The position numbers were made by a program, and so were the translations under genes. The notes under the pieces were generated by a model. It did not search any database. It was not told where the DNA came from and saw only the letters and a program-made list of their open reading frames with translations. A stretch of DNA of 64,000 nucleotides from Buddleja alternifolia (Eukaryota; Streptophyta; Magnoliopsida; Lamiales; Scrophulariaceae), in the NCBI GenBank assembly GCA_019426215.1, contig CM033399.1:27041022-27105021 (forward strand). The letters are read 5' to 3'. Each line of letters begins with the position of its first letter. The stretch's first letter is position 1. Below are positions 10,992-21,787 of the stretch, one piece after another.

Positions 10992-11260
10992 TAGAAAGGA
11001 TTATTTCTTTCTTGGAATATAGAACGATTATTTTTAATCATACTCTCGATCCATGTTTCTAGAGTATGAATATTTTGTGACCAGATCTGAATCTTAGTCT
11101 CATGCTCAATTATTTTTCTTAGGCGGAGTGGTGTTTCGCCTAATAATTGAATAGTAGTTTCATAATGTTGTATTATGGTTCTACTTATTTCTATTTTTTC
11201 TCTGAAATCAGAGACAACAGTTCTTAGCTGTGGAACTGTGTAAATAGGTATGCAAGGCAT
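10991..11260 (-). pseudogene. Small pararetroviral ORF between coat and movement protein
   Basis: 89 codons, predicted largely helical (VVSDFREKIEISRTIIQHYE then LRLRKIIEHETKIQIW). Both ends use the TAATG stop/start overlap: ATG at 11260 overlaps the coat-protein stop and its own stop overlaps the movement-protein ATG at 10991. I do not recognise the family; a small virion-associated or accessory protein is only a guess from position and helical content. Confidence 0.5.
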
Positions 11261-12803
11261 TATTCCGAGTCAGTTGATGTTTCATCGTAATTACTTTCTA
11301 TTTCTTCCTCATAGACACTTTCTTTTGAGGGAATATTCTCGAATTGGTATATTGGTACCAAATCGCCGTAGAAGACTGCGTCCATTATGTCTGCAGTGGC
11401 TTCGAATTGTTTTATTTCGCCACCCTTTTGCGGACAATCTGGTGAAATGTGGCCACGAGCTCCATATGTCCAGCAGTTACAATCTTTGAAACTTTCATTA
11501 GCTCTAGTATGAGCCTTTCTGAAAGTTCGTCTTATAGGTTTCTTTCCGTCGGAGTTCAAAGATCCTTGGGAAGAAACCCTGGTTGGTCCGGATCTTTGGC
11601 CAGATTTATAAGATCGGGCTTTTGATTTAGACACCAAGACTTGCGTCTAAAAGCAGATCGCCTTTTGTTGCTAATGTTATCAGGGTGAACAAAATGTTTT
11701 CTCTTCTTTCTCTGCTCAATTGATTCTCCAATTATTGTTGGAAAATCATTATTGTCACAACAAAGAGGGGTTCTCTTCATTTTTCTTCTCAGCTTTTTCA
11801 TGTTCTTTTGAACAGCTGCTTGTCGACACCAGTCTTTCAGTTTGTCTTTCAAGAAAGACATTCATCTTGCGACCGTATCAACTTGTCCTTCTGGAACCTT
11901 GTAGGAATGTATTAACATTTCTCTCCAAGGGCTACAGATTTTTGCAAAGAACATAGGTGCAGCAATTTCTGCACTAACATTCGCATGAAAGAAATATTTT
12001 CGAAACTAATAGATATATTCATCAATGGCACAAATATTTCTTAGCTCAAGACCATAGAGTGTCTGTGTGTACTCTCTGGTTCTTTCAGCATTATTTTCAC
12101 CGAAGTATCCGTCTCCGATGAAATTTAATTTGGTTATCCTTCCGAATCTATCTGCAATAGTGCTTTTAGATTCTCCGGCTAACACTTCTTGCTTAGATTC
12201 TGCTGGGGTGCGTTCCCAACCCACTTTTACAGAACCTTCTAAGCTTAACTCCATTAATCTTATGAAGTTTTCTTTATCAAGTTCCAGTGTAGTAGCGGCT
12301 ATTTTCATAGAGGCTACCCATTCATCGATTATTTTTTCGATGTTTCTGAAATCAATGATATCCAAGTTTAGGATAATACCGTAGGGGTTCAAGGTACTTG
12401 ACATAGTCCTTGCCCATGGGGTATTTTCTGGTATCCGAATTGGATTTCTCGTGTGATTTGCTCTAAACGTTACCCCTCTAAGAGCGGGTTCTGCGTTTGT
12501 ATGCAAATCTTCACCTTCTCGCATCGGTTCATCCGGTGGAGGATTATTAGATGCTGAACTCTCTCCTGGTGCTGGAAGCCCAAGTGCGAGTTCATTAGCT
12601 TTTATATTAGCTAGCTCCACAACATGTAATTGTGAGAAGGACTCAGCTAATTCCTGAAGATCAGATGGATCTACTCTTGTTATATCCATTTTATTTAATA
12701 CTTCTGAGGATATCAATGAGTAGTTCATCATGAGTTTTAGGCTTAGGAACTTCCTTAGCCTTTCCCTTCTGATGCAGAAGAGGTACTCGTCCAAGTGCAT
12801 CAC
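11260..12803 (-). pseudogene. Pararetroviral coat protein with zinc-knuckle region
   Basis: Three open pieces (12006-12803, 11556-11861, 11260-11637) together look like a caulimovirid capsid protein: an acidic/Ser-rich N-terminus, a capsid core (GYFGENNAERTREYTQTLYG near 12060-12120), a very basic stretch (KKLRRKMKR; KKRKH), and a CCHC-type knuckle. The knuckle reads CNCWTYGARGHISPDC, with Tyr (11464-11466) replacing one of the expected cysteines. A stop at 12006-12008 and a frameshift near 11600 break it. Confidence 0.7.
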
Positions 12804-12836
12804 CGATCCTATCCTTTTTTGGTTTGGATGTACCGG

Positions 12837-13061
12837 TTATACCTTGTCTAGTTTCAGATCTATGACTTCCGTCTTTAGATCCGTAATGGATCGTTGTAGA
12901 TCTAGAATAAGCTTGAGGGTCACCTCAAGTTTTTGGTTCAAGTTTTCGATTTTCATAGGTAGATGTTCTAGCCTATGTCCGTAATCTTGAACTGTCTTTT
13001 GGATTTCTCTAAGATCTTTAGAAATCTTAGATGCATCCGGTTCAATCTCTTTCCAATTCAT
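12837..13061 (-). pseudogene. Small coiled-coil ORF of the pararetrovirus
   Basis: 74 codons, almost entirely heptad-like (IQKTVQDYGHRLEHLPMKIE and LDLQRSITDLKTEVIDLKLD). It lies in the compact 5' cluster of the virus, 10 nt after the preceding ORF. Its size and coiled coil recall virion-associated proteins of caulimovirids, which tetramerise through coiled coils, but I cannot assign it firmly. Confidence 0.5.
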
Positions 13062-13070
13062 ATGAAACTT

Positions 13071-13379
13071 TTAATTGAAAGAGTTACCTTTGTTAGCTTT
13101 CCCGGGCCATTTGCCTTGGATCTCTGCGAGTTGTAGATCGCTCGCAACATTGCCTTGAAATTTGTTATCCATGGCAAACTTTCTCTCGTAATACCGGATT
13201 GATGCCGGTAGATCCTTTACAGGAGTCTTTTTCTGGGCTCTTGTAATAATTAGTCTAACTTCCTCACAGACTCTCTTGGTTCTTTGGATTAATTTATCAA
13301 TCCTTTTTACTCGTTGGTTTTCCAGTATCTGAAAATACTCCCTGTTTTCTTCATAGATTAAACTATTGTTCGGTTCCAT
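13071..13379 (-). pseudogene. First ORF of the pararetrovirus, unknown
   Basis: 102 codons beginning about 80 nt after the primer-binding site. It is basic and helical (KRIDKLIQRTKRVCEEVRLI), with YYERKFAMDNKF further on. No family recognised. Its position as the first ORF after the tRNA primer site resembles the small leading ORFs of badna- and solendovirus-type genomes. Confidence 0.45.
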
Positions 13380-13457
13380 GTTTGTATTGATTCTCCTCCA
13401 TAAGGATTAGACTTAATCTTATGTAAAATTATTTAAGTATTTCATTAATAACCTGAG

Positions 13458-13469
13458 GCTCTGATACCA
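13458..13469 (-). other. tRNA-Met primer-binding site of the pararetrovirus
   Basis: The minus strand reads TGGTATCAGAGC, the complement of the 3' end of initiator tRNA-Met, used as minus-strand primer site by Caulimoviridae (and by copia elements). It lies directly before the first ORF, which fits a caulimovirid map origin. Confidence 0.75.
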
Positions 13470-13717
13470 TTTTTCAAGCAGGATCCTTCTTTTGCTTAAA
13501 CTCGCGTTGTAGTGTTTATTTTTCTCTTTTAACAAGCTAGATTTGAGAGTTAATGAAACTATAAGGACTTATTTGAAATAAAATCTTTTTATAAAACCAT
13601 TAGAGGACTTAAGTGACATAGAATTTAGAACACAAGAGACTTAAGTCAAACAAATATTACCTGAGGGACTTAAGTGATACAAACAGAAAAGATGGGGACT
13701 ATAGATGCTATTATCTC

Positions 13718-14738
13718 CTATTTAAATTTTCAACTTATAAAGAAAAACATCATAGAGAATGATTACTTCTTAATTAGATGGCACGATGTTTACTTTTGTT
13801 TACGTTTGTTAACTATACATCAATCATTATATAGAAAAATTCCAGTCCTAATCTTTTAATTTTAATTATCAAACTTATTTATTAATATTCTTAATATATT
13901 AAGTTCAAAAATTAATCGACTCATTGATTTCTTTATTTATTTGTTAATTTGTATATTGTTTTTGTAATATTTTTTTTCACTTTGGCATTTCTTTTCAAAC
14001 GTTATTTAGAGAATTGATCACTGGGCAAAATGTTCAAGTTCCGAGTCAACTTGGGCACAATCATCGGAAAATTACAAAAACCCCACATTGGGAGAATTAT
14101 TTGTGTGTCACGTGATTTTTTTCCGCCAATTTACAAAATTTCAATCAAATTTTGATTAAATCGCGAGTTTTTAAAAAATATCCAGTACACAAACTATTGG
14201 ACAAGTTTTGCCACTCTTGTAATTACGAGATTAATTTTGCAATTTCCCAAGTGTCTAAAGGATACAGTGATATACAACAAGAGAGTTTCACATCCTAAAT
14301 TATTTGAATTGGTTACCGATACATTTAACAAGCTTTTCAATTATTCAGGATTTGGGTGAAAAGGGCCCTTTAAACTTCATACTTCGATGGAACAGCCTTG
14401 AGAGGAACAACCCTGCTCAACGCAAGACCGAACTTCTCATTTATGTCTAACTCTTGCAGTCTCGTCCTGGATTCAAACTTCCAGTTAAAGTTATGAATCA
14501 AAGTTGCCTTCATGAGATGTAGCATCCGGTTTGCCAACGGCATCCCTGGGCACAATCTCCTACCCGAACTGAATGGAATAAGCTCAAAATCTTGACCCCT
14601 GAAATCTATTTTACAATCTATAAATCGTTCAGACTCAAAGGAAATCTGGATTCGGCCATATACTTGAATCCCTCCCCATACCCCATATATTAGTGAAAAC
14701 TTGCGTATTTTGCGGAATCATGTAGCCATTGATTTCTA
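13718..14738. repeat. Duplicated segment, copy A right part
   Basis: From CTATTTAAA onward this matches 22261-23300 closely (for example the shared AAAACATCATAGAGAATG, and the shared text around TGGGCAAAATGTTCAAGTT). It includes the 3' end of a P450 pseudogene. Together with 5330-5435 it is one copy of a segment present unbroken at about 22160-23300. Confidence 0.75.
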
Positions 14739-15235
14739 TATACCCCTTATAGCATTCTTGTAACTATACCCCTTATGTATTTAAATTCGTTTATGATTTC
14801 ATCCCTGTAAACTTTACAAAGGGTGTCCTTGTAATTTACCAAAAATTGGGGAGTTTTTGGTAATTAGCACTAAAGTGAGGGTATACATGTATGTAATTCA
14901 CCCTAAGTATAAACTGGTAACCAGGTAAAAATTTACTCACAAAGAGAAGATGTTTGATATGGTCGGAGCTCGGGTCATACTCATTTCCTTGCCTGAGATC
15001 AAGAAGAGCTTCCAGCTAATCATCTTTCTTAAGGCCTCCTCCTCCATCTTTTCTTGATTCCAATCTCTGATTTAATTATACCGTCAAATATTGCAAACAA
15101 TTTTGCAAAACAAAACTCAGAGCGATGCTTAATCTCCTGTGGATCGACCATTTTAAGAATAGGGAAGAAATCAGCCAAATTTAGAGCACCAAGAGCATCC
15201 ATCGCACCCTGAACAACTTCCTTATAGTGTGTCGA
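14370..15235 (-). pseudogene. Cytochrome P450 fragment (CYP76-like), copy A
   Basis: P450s are ER-anchored haem monooxygenases. The minus-strand piece 14936-15235 is the middle of exon 1 (GALNLADFFPILKMVDPQ at one end) and ends with GNEYDPSSDHIKHLLF followed by GTGAGT, the expected donor before the I-helix exon. The piece 14370-14738 is the C-terminus: PERF-like region, then CPGMPLANRMLHLM and NEKFGLALSRVVPLKAVP. The I-helix to K-helix part is missing, replaced by a repeat (14740-14930), and the haem-loop region contains stops. CYP76 is a judgement from the C-terminal motif. Confidence 0.75.
14740..14930. repeat. Short repeat replacing part of the P450
   Basis: Text with the CCCTTAT...GTGTCCTTGTAATTTACC style common in small non-autonomous plant transposons; the right end (AATTCACCCTAAG) is where P450-related sequence resumes. 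No target duplication could be fixed. Confidence 0.4.
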
Positions 15236-15239
15236 ATTT

Positions 15240-15840
15240 GTTGGATTTTGTGTTTATGAAAAGTGTGTGGACACGACTTTTGCATAAAAAATTCGAACAC
15301 CGTAAGTATTCGGAATACGAAATATTATTGGATAATATTAATTTACATTTTGAGTAGATGAGTTTAGTATTTCGAATTTTTCAAATTAGATTAAAAATAA
15401 ATGAGAAATTAAGTGCTAAAGTTGGGTGTTTGAATTGGGTTATCCTACAGAAGATATGGATCAAAATTTGGAATGATTTATAAATCATTGCCTTAAGACT
15501 AAGGTTCGCCCTTTGGGTCATAAGATTTTTGTGGTCTTTGTGAGGGGGAAGAACCTAGGCATGGTTCGATTCACCACACACGGGCGTGTTTTGATACTAG
15601 CTTTTTGATACGTTTGAACACAACTACTACTCAAGGGTTTTGGTGAAAGGGGGTTTGTCACGTTTCCATCCAGTTGAATCGTTCCACTCGAACGTCGATT
15701 ATGATCAAATAATCTCTCAAATTATTCGCTTCATACCTAGATAGTAGGTGAGACCTCTGCTCCTTTCTAAGATATAGTAGGTGTGGATGCCAAGTACCTA
15801 TATTTCGGGGGAGGTCAATGCAATTTTCCCCTATAATTAA
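15240..15840. other. No gene recognised
   Basis: Unique-looking AT-rich sequence upstream of the P450 fragment. I see no coding region or element ends here. Confidence 0.4.
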
Positions 15841-16478
15841 TTATAGAGCGTTTATATTTTAGTCGTGTAATTTTAATAGTTACACATTTAGTCTTAAATT
15901 TGAAACAACTTATTTCAGTTTTAGTCTCTTTTTTGCACTTTTAGTCCTATTTGTCCAATTTATTTCACACATTTAGTCCTACTTTGGTCAAATGAAAAGA
16001 TTAAAAAAAATTGGACTAATTTAATGCTCGGAACTTAGCAAAAGCATCAGCTGCAGTTTTAACAAAACCACTAGCTGCACCTTCTGCGATCAACTGTTTA
16101 AACTAATAATAGCCCAGATGAGAAAATAGCCAAATTGTAATAATCCAATTGAAATTATTTGATAATTGGACTTGAATGTTTACCCAAAAAGTTAACTAAT
16201 TGAATTGTTAAACTCAAGAAAAAGCCTCTTAATTGAACACGGGTGTTTTAAACTAATTGAAAGGCACATGTGTTAAGTTTCTGCCATTGATATTGCCGTA
16301 ATTTTTCAATTTGATCGGAGCAGGACAAAATGTGTGAAATAAATTAGACAAGGACTAAATGTGCCACAAGGACTAATTGTGTGAAAAAAAAACTACTTAA
16401 TTTGAAATGAAGTGTTTCAATTTTAACGCGAAATGCGTAATTATTGAAGTTACACGAGCAAAAGTGCTATTTTACCTT
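15841..16478. mobile_element. Foldback MITE-like element
   Basis: The left arm (15841-16000) and right arm (16320-16478) are inverted copies: GTCGTGTAATTTTAATAGTT against the opposite-strand CTCGTGTAACTTCAATAATT, then GAAACAACTTATTTCA-like text and AATTTATTTCACACA shared in both arms. The centre has no ORF. Precise ends and target duplication are unclear. Confidence 0.55.
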
Positions 16479-16699
16479 GTTTTTTTTTTGTTTTTGGAAT
16501 GGGTCTACTTTTGAATTATATCACCCACTCATTGAAGGCCCTAGTATTACAAAGTAAAAAGTAAAGGCTAGAAAAAAGCTGCAAAAATAATAAATTACTT
16601 TGCAAGTCTTGAAGGAAGTGAGCTTGGATTAGTACAAAGAAAAATCACTAACAATTACACTTTATAAGGTAATTTTTGGGATCTAGATTGAAAGAATTG

Positions 16700-16812
16700 C
16701 TCCCAATTCACTATCTATCATATATTTACAAGTGGTGAAATGATTTTCATAGAGTAGATGGTGATGAAAATCACCTCACCAATTGTGAATATATGGTGAA
16801 TAATACTCTCGA
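16700..16812. repeat. Imperfect hairpin, about 40-bp arms
   Basis: The left arm ends in GAAATGATTTTCAT and the right arm begins ATGAAAATCACCTCACC, with further pairing outward (ATTCACTATCTATCATA against ATATGGTGAAT). It could be a small MITE; no flanking duplication is apparent. Confidence 0.5.
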
Positions 16813-17770
16813 TCCACCATAAATTTTTCCTAATTTTTGAGTCTCAAGATTTAGAAGGGTGGTTCTTGAGTCAGAAGAAAAAATCCATAACAATCATTTT
16901 GAGCAATTTGTGGTGATTTCAAAACTAAATTATTGATGTGTAATGATACAAGACACAAACCCCAGTTTTTGAGTTTTGACATGTTTCGACAGAAGATCTC
17001 TGTCGTGGTCACCAAATCCAAGGATGAAAACGCTCTTTCTTGATTCATTCACATCTGCTAATATTCAGAGCTTCGTTTGACCTCACTTGAAAAATCAAAA
17101 TATGTGATTGGATTACAAAGGTAAATTAATAATATATTTGACCCCATTTTGTATATCATTGTTGAATTTTTTACGTTACAAAATCACAACTTTTACTATA
17201 CGAAATTCTCCAATAATCAAAATTTACCCCACCCATTAGTGTTTTGGTTGACATTTAGAAAAATAATGTGATCTTCCTAAAAAATCAATTTTCGCAGACA
17301 ATAATGCCTTTTGACATTAACTGTAAATCCCTTTCGCTACTAGTTTTGCAATTTAGAAACTCTATGAAGGGTTTTTTTTATAAAATATTCTATTTGTAGA
17401 AGTACGAAAACTTTTAGTTGTTGCAAGTTTAGTATTTATGCAACTCCTTGTTAGATTTTTTTAATCTGGTAAATTACAGCGACACCCCTACTGAGTGGGT
17501 TTAACTACGAAAAAGCCCCTAGTTGAAAAATCAGGGGCAAAACTAGTATCTTGTCCTTTTGTTTTATTTTTATAAAAAAAAAATTTTTTTTTTGCCAGAG
17601 TCATCAGGGCATAATAGTTTTTTAATGTTTTTTTTTTTTTGGACTTCACAGTTATGTCAAACTATTGAATGTCAAACTATTGAAGGTGTGGATCTAATCT
17701 TCTATGCAATACTAAAAGTGTGATATTGAAAGTGTTTCTTTCAATTGTAACAAAACCATAGAATCCTCCA
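16813..17770. other. No gene recognised
   Basis: AT-rich DNA with several poly-T and poly-A runs and a CACCCCTACTGAGTGGG-type repeat relic near 17485. Nothing codes for a recognisable product. Confidence 0.4.
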
Positions 17771-18133
17771 ATATAATCTATACTAAATGTCCTATTAATT
17801 AACACAATTAATCTAAAACCCAAATATTACCAACTCCTAATAAACATAGAAAAATGTCAGCTTCCCAAACTATAATGTTGTCACCTTTTCAAATTATCAG
17901 CCCTTTGGAAGTCTATCAATCGGTTTAAATTTGAGTAAATGTTGTCACCTTCTCAGCCCTTAGCTTGGGAAGCTAATAATCAGTTTAAACAAAATATATA
18001 TTGGTAAACAAAAAATTACCGGAAAAAAAAATACAAACCATGTAACCTGGAGAGGAAAGATGCTTTGTTTGATACAGGCAAAAGGGTCGGCCTGTTTAAG
18101 GTCTGTAGAGGCCGGACTTTTAAAGGTTTGAGC
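17771..18133 (+). mobile_element. Second Helitron-like element, 5' part, copy B
   Basis: It begins TCTATACTAAATGTCC after A (17770), consistent with Helitron insertion between A and T. It is collinear with 1543-1627 joined to 5059-5330, and continues at 19146 after the hAT insertion 18134-19137. The common sequence extends to GAGCCCATTAAGG. The 3' end was not found. Confidence 0.5.
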
Positions 18134-18499
18134 TAGGCCTGACAATGGGCAAGTCTTACTCAGACCCAAACTCAAAACTTTGGGTCTAGGCCCAGACCCA
18201 AACCTAAAGTTTTGGGTCTAAACCAAGACCCAAATTTTGGGTCTAGACCCAATCTGTTTTGTCTTACTTTTTTTGTAATTAAATTATGTTTTTGTTTATA
18301 TATTTTTTTATAATTTATGTTTTTGTTAATATAAGTAAATATTAAAATGTATATTGTATAAATGTAAAATGAATGTATATATACATATATACACACACGC
18401 ATATATGATATATGATGTAATTTGTAATACACATATATAATGTAAAATGAATATATATATATATATACACACGCTGAGAGGGTGTTTGTTGGCTTATGA

Positions 18500-18531
<32 letters not shown>

Positions 18532-19137
18532 TGAAATCTGATTTCAATACATATTTATTACAAATTTATAGTAAATATCAATACAAATCTGAAAATAAAG
18601 AAAAGGGGAGAGGGAAGGGCAACGCCGGAGATAGCCGGAGGAGAAGGGAGGGGTGGTAGGAAGAGGGAGGAGGGAGAGGTGATCGTGGCAAAGGAAGAGA
18701 GTGAGGTGGAGGAGATTAAGGGAGGAGAGAGAGAGGTTGTGGGATAAGGGAGGAGGGTGCTTGCGGCGCGGGAGAGAGGAGGAGGAAGAGTCGGCGACGG
18801 CGGCTCTGGGTAAAGGAGAAGAAAGGAGCGGCGGAGGCGGAGGGGAAAGGAGGAGAAAACAGCGGCGGCGACGGGGCGAGAAGGAGGCAACGGCGGCCGG
18901 CGATGAGCGGCTGCGACTGAGAAATGAAGAAGGTGACTATGGGTGTGTGGTGGTATTAGGGTTTGATGACTGAGAGAGTTATATATTGTAATAAGTTTGG
19001 GTTTGGACTTTGGAATGTTGGGCTTTTGTTTAAGTTTTGGGTAGGTTTGGGTCTAGATTTATTTTAGGTCTGGGTCTGGGTCTAGACCTAAAGTTTTGGG
19101 TTTGGGTCTGGGCCAGACCCAACAAATGTCAAGCCTA
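18134..19137. mobile_element. hAT-type non-autonomous transposon, 1004 bp
   Basis: Ends TAGGCCTGACAATGGGC and, on the opposite strand, TAGGCTTGACATTTGTTGG are typical hAT termini. The flanks are GTTTGAGC (18126-18133) and GTCTGAGC (19138-19145), an 8-bp duplication with one mismatch. Sub-terminal inverted repeats are rich in AGACCCAAA and TTTTGGGTCTA. The core contains CA/TA microsatellites (18370-18530) and a GC-richer purine-rich block (18595-18915). No transposase. Confidence 0.8.
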
Positions 19138-19145
19138 GTCTGAGC

Positions 19146-20140
19146 CCATTAAGGTCGGCCTGCTAAGGGCCTGGAACACACAAATGCCTGGTCCATACAA
19201 GGCTAAGGCCGGCCGACCCGGCCCTCTTAATTGTTTTTTAATGTCAAATATTATTATATAATAATATAATAATAAATAAATAAAAAGAAAATTAAACATA
19301 AGTGGGCTGTTGCACACTTATGCAATAATTAGCAATTGCTGACCGTTGCATATGGTGCAACGGTAGGAAATTTTCCGGCCATTGCACCACCTATTTTTTT
19401 TATTTTCTTTATATAAATCTTTTGGTTTTTTTATTACCTATAAATATAAATATATATGATAATTTGATCACTTTTTTATTCCCAACGACAGATATTGGGG
19501 ACGACTTTATAGATTCTATGAACAACTGATAATTAATAATGTTCCAAGCACCAATGTATTCATGTAATTAGTGGCAAATGTATTGACTAAATTTTAAGTT
19601 TATTTATCCATTTCAATAAAATCAAAGTATTTAATACCTTTAAACATATATTGTTAGTTGTCACTAATTTTTGTTAACCAATTAAATTTTTTAATATTGA
19701 ATTTATTATCCCCCATTCTATAATATTGTATAAGATATTATTTTAACAATTCCAAAATAATGCACTACCAAGTAATAACTAAATTGAGAAATTAATTATA
19801 GTGATAAATTGTAAACCAATAAGTACTAAATAAATATATATTAGATTAAATAACATAAATAAATAATTAACAAAAATAAATACATAAAAAAACCAATCAA
19901 AAAGCCTATCAAGATTGGCCTTGATAGGCCTTAAAAAAAGCCTATCAAGGCCAACCTTGAAACGCCACTTTTGGCCCTTCAAATTGGCCCTTCATTTGAA
20001 GGGCCAAAATGGCCTTAATAGGCCTAACATGCCAACCTATTAAGCTAACAGGTAGCATTAAGTTCGAGGCCTGAATGGGCCGAACTAGGCCGGCCCATTA
20101 AGGCCAAAATTACACCTTTAGATCAAATGCTTATTTTTTG
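19146..20140. other. Repeat relics, no gene
   Basis: Continuation of copy B, with GGCC-rich patches near 19150-19230 and 19900-20110 that contain several short inverted copies of AGGCCTATCAAGG-like text, and an inverted pair around GCACACTTATGCAATAATTAGC / TGGTGCAACGG near 19310-19400. Otherwise AT-rich. Confidence 0.4.
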
Positions 20141-20149
20141 TCCTTGAGA

Positions 20150-20420
20150 TCTTTGTCCTATTTTTTTATTTATTTTTTTGATCGGGCAAATTAAATTTCA
20201 TTAAACACAAAATTGGGTAAAACCCCATAATACAATACAACAAATAAGAAACCTAAGGAACTACTAACTAAGCCGGTAAATTGAGGCATCATGACTGATA
20301 CATTGGAGAGATAAAAATAGAGACACAAGTAACACGAGGTGAAACCTTAGAAACTAAGATTTCGGGATCCCTTGCCATCGAGTGGCCGGGATAGCTAAAA
20401 TTCAAAAGAGCCATTTCTTT
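20150..20420 (-). repeat. Possible LINE 3' tail
   Basis: On the minus strand the sequence ends with TTTAATGAAATTTAATTTG followed by an A-rich tail (T-run at 20160-20180 on plus), the style of plant LINE 3' ends. No RT sequence is attached, so this would be a strongly 5'-truncated copy. Confidence 0.35.
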
Positions 20421-21775
20421 TGTGAAGAGAAATTGGCTCCAACCAAACAATGTCCTGTCTCTTTATTATGTCAAAATTGGATATCCATGTAATCCTTTTT
20501 ACTTCTTTTTTATTCGCATTTTCTTTCGTTTGTTGCTTTCTTTATTTATTAAAGCAATCGCAACATGTATCTTCTCAAAATTATCTGATATGTCTTTATT
20601 TGGGAAGCAAATTACATTCTTCTCGAAATAAAAATAGATTGATGTAGATAATGCTTTGAATTTTGTTTCTTTGGCTATTGTTGAATGTATACTTTCATTT
20701 ATAAAATTAAGTTCTATTGATAAAAAATTAAGAAAAATAAAAAATATGTATGATGCACGTAAGATAACGCAATAGAAAAACTAACAAAATAATGGGGATT
20801 TTTCTTCTTTTCTTAACGTGATTCTTATTGTCACATATTTTGGATTCGCTTTTTAATATTTTCTCGTAAACAACACGCTAACCATATTCTAAATAAATAT
20901 TCTTCTATTGAGAATGACATTTTAGTTTCATCATTATATTTGGTCAAATATATTAACCTTTTGAAATTATTTTGAAATTATAATTAACTGAATGAACATT
21001 TAAATATTTGAAATCAATAAGATGAGAAAACATCGATCAAAACAAATTTTTGAATAAAATATTTAAAAGAAACAAAATTATTGAACATTTTAAAAAGGTC
21101 AACAATAATTTAACTAAGTAAATTCTTACTAAATAAATTATAATTATTTTAAACTTGTATAAATATCTCGTCTTTGACCTTGATAACTCATGACACTATC
21201 TTTTAATTTTGTTTCATAAGATTTTTTTTTCTTGAATGTTCAGATATCTATTCCTCTCATTCAATATATGACTGTTGGTTATTTTTTCCTCTTAAATTGA
21301 TAAACTATTGAAATGGAACGAAATCTTAAATAAAAAATGCCAATATTTTTTAAAATTATATTAACTACTGTTTAGATTTTATAGTGTTTTTAGAAATTAT
21401 ATAACTCATTATTTTACTGTTTTTTTGGTTTTCAAGGATATCCTCAAACCCAAAGGCTCAAGACTAATCCCTCGAGATACGGTTAGATGCAGTCGCGAGG
21501 ACCTCTCCTTCCTTTTGCATCCAAAAAAGTTTGAACACAAGACATATTGCTTAAGAGACCAGAACCTTTTTCACTCAGGCCAAGAAACACATATTTATAA
21601 ATATCTTGAACAACCATAACGCGTTGAACATTATGAACCTTTTGAGTTTGTTTAATTTTCTTAGCTGAAAGAAATTCATAATGTACTCCTAAATTTGAAA
21701 TGATTATATTGATATAATATAAAGTTTGTCAGATTAATTAATATAAATTATTATTAGTTCACAATTCATCATGAT
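20421..21775. other. AT-rich DNA, no gene recognised
   Basis: Short ORFs only, none with recognisable domains. The stretch 21420-21625 is less AT-rich and carries CCTCGAGATAC and GTCGCGAGGACCTCTCC, possibly a repeat relic. Confidence 0.4.
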
Positions 21776-21787
21776 TATATAAGAATA

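Larger units (their letters stand above)
5640..13470 (-). other. Endogenous pararetrovirus (Caulimoviridae), near genome length, degenerate
   Basis: Old, inactive plant virus copy on the minus strand. Order from its tRNA-Met primer site (13458-13469): two small ORFs, coat protein with zinc knuckle, a small ORF, movement protein, aspartic protease, reverse transcriptase/RNase H, then two further ORFs and a promoter/leader-like region. About 7.8 kb is in the size range of complete caulimovirid genomes. Coat protein before movement protein, with protease-RT behind, recalls cavemo-/solendovirus-like genomes rather than badna- or florendoviruses; that placement is inference. Stops, frameshifts and lost catalytic residues show it is not functional. 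Confidence 0.8.
5436..13717. mobile_element. 8.3 kb insertion with MULE-like inverted ends, enclosing a pararetrovirus
   Basis: The 9-bp sequence CTATTTAAA flanks it (5427-5435 and 13718-13726); the unoccupied site with one copy is at 22261-22269. The ends are inverted repeats: left GAGAAAATTACTCCTATGGT, right on the opposite strand GAGATAATAGCATCTATAGT, with further similarity inward (TTTGTNTCACTT..GTCC). No transposase is present; nearly all the interior is a broken pararetrovirus. Either a virus copy integrated into a small MULE-type element, or such ends came to mobilise it; the sequence alone does not decide. Confidence 0.65.

Noticed and set aside
14370..14680. Functional P450 C-terminal exon
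   Set aside because: The haem-loop region has in-frame stops and the upstream I-helix exon is missing.
18558..18890. Minus-strand Pro/Ser-rich ORF of 110 codons
   Set aside because: It is the complement of the purine-rich core of a hAT element; low-complexity composition explains the open frame.
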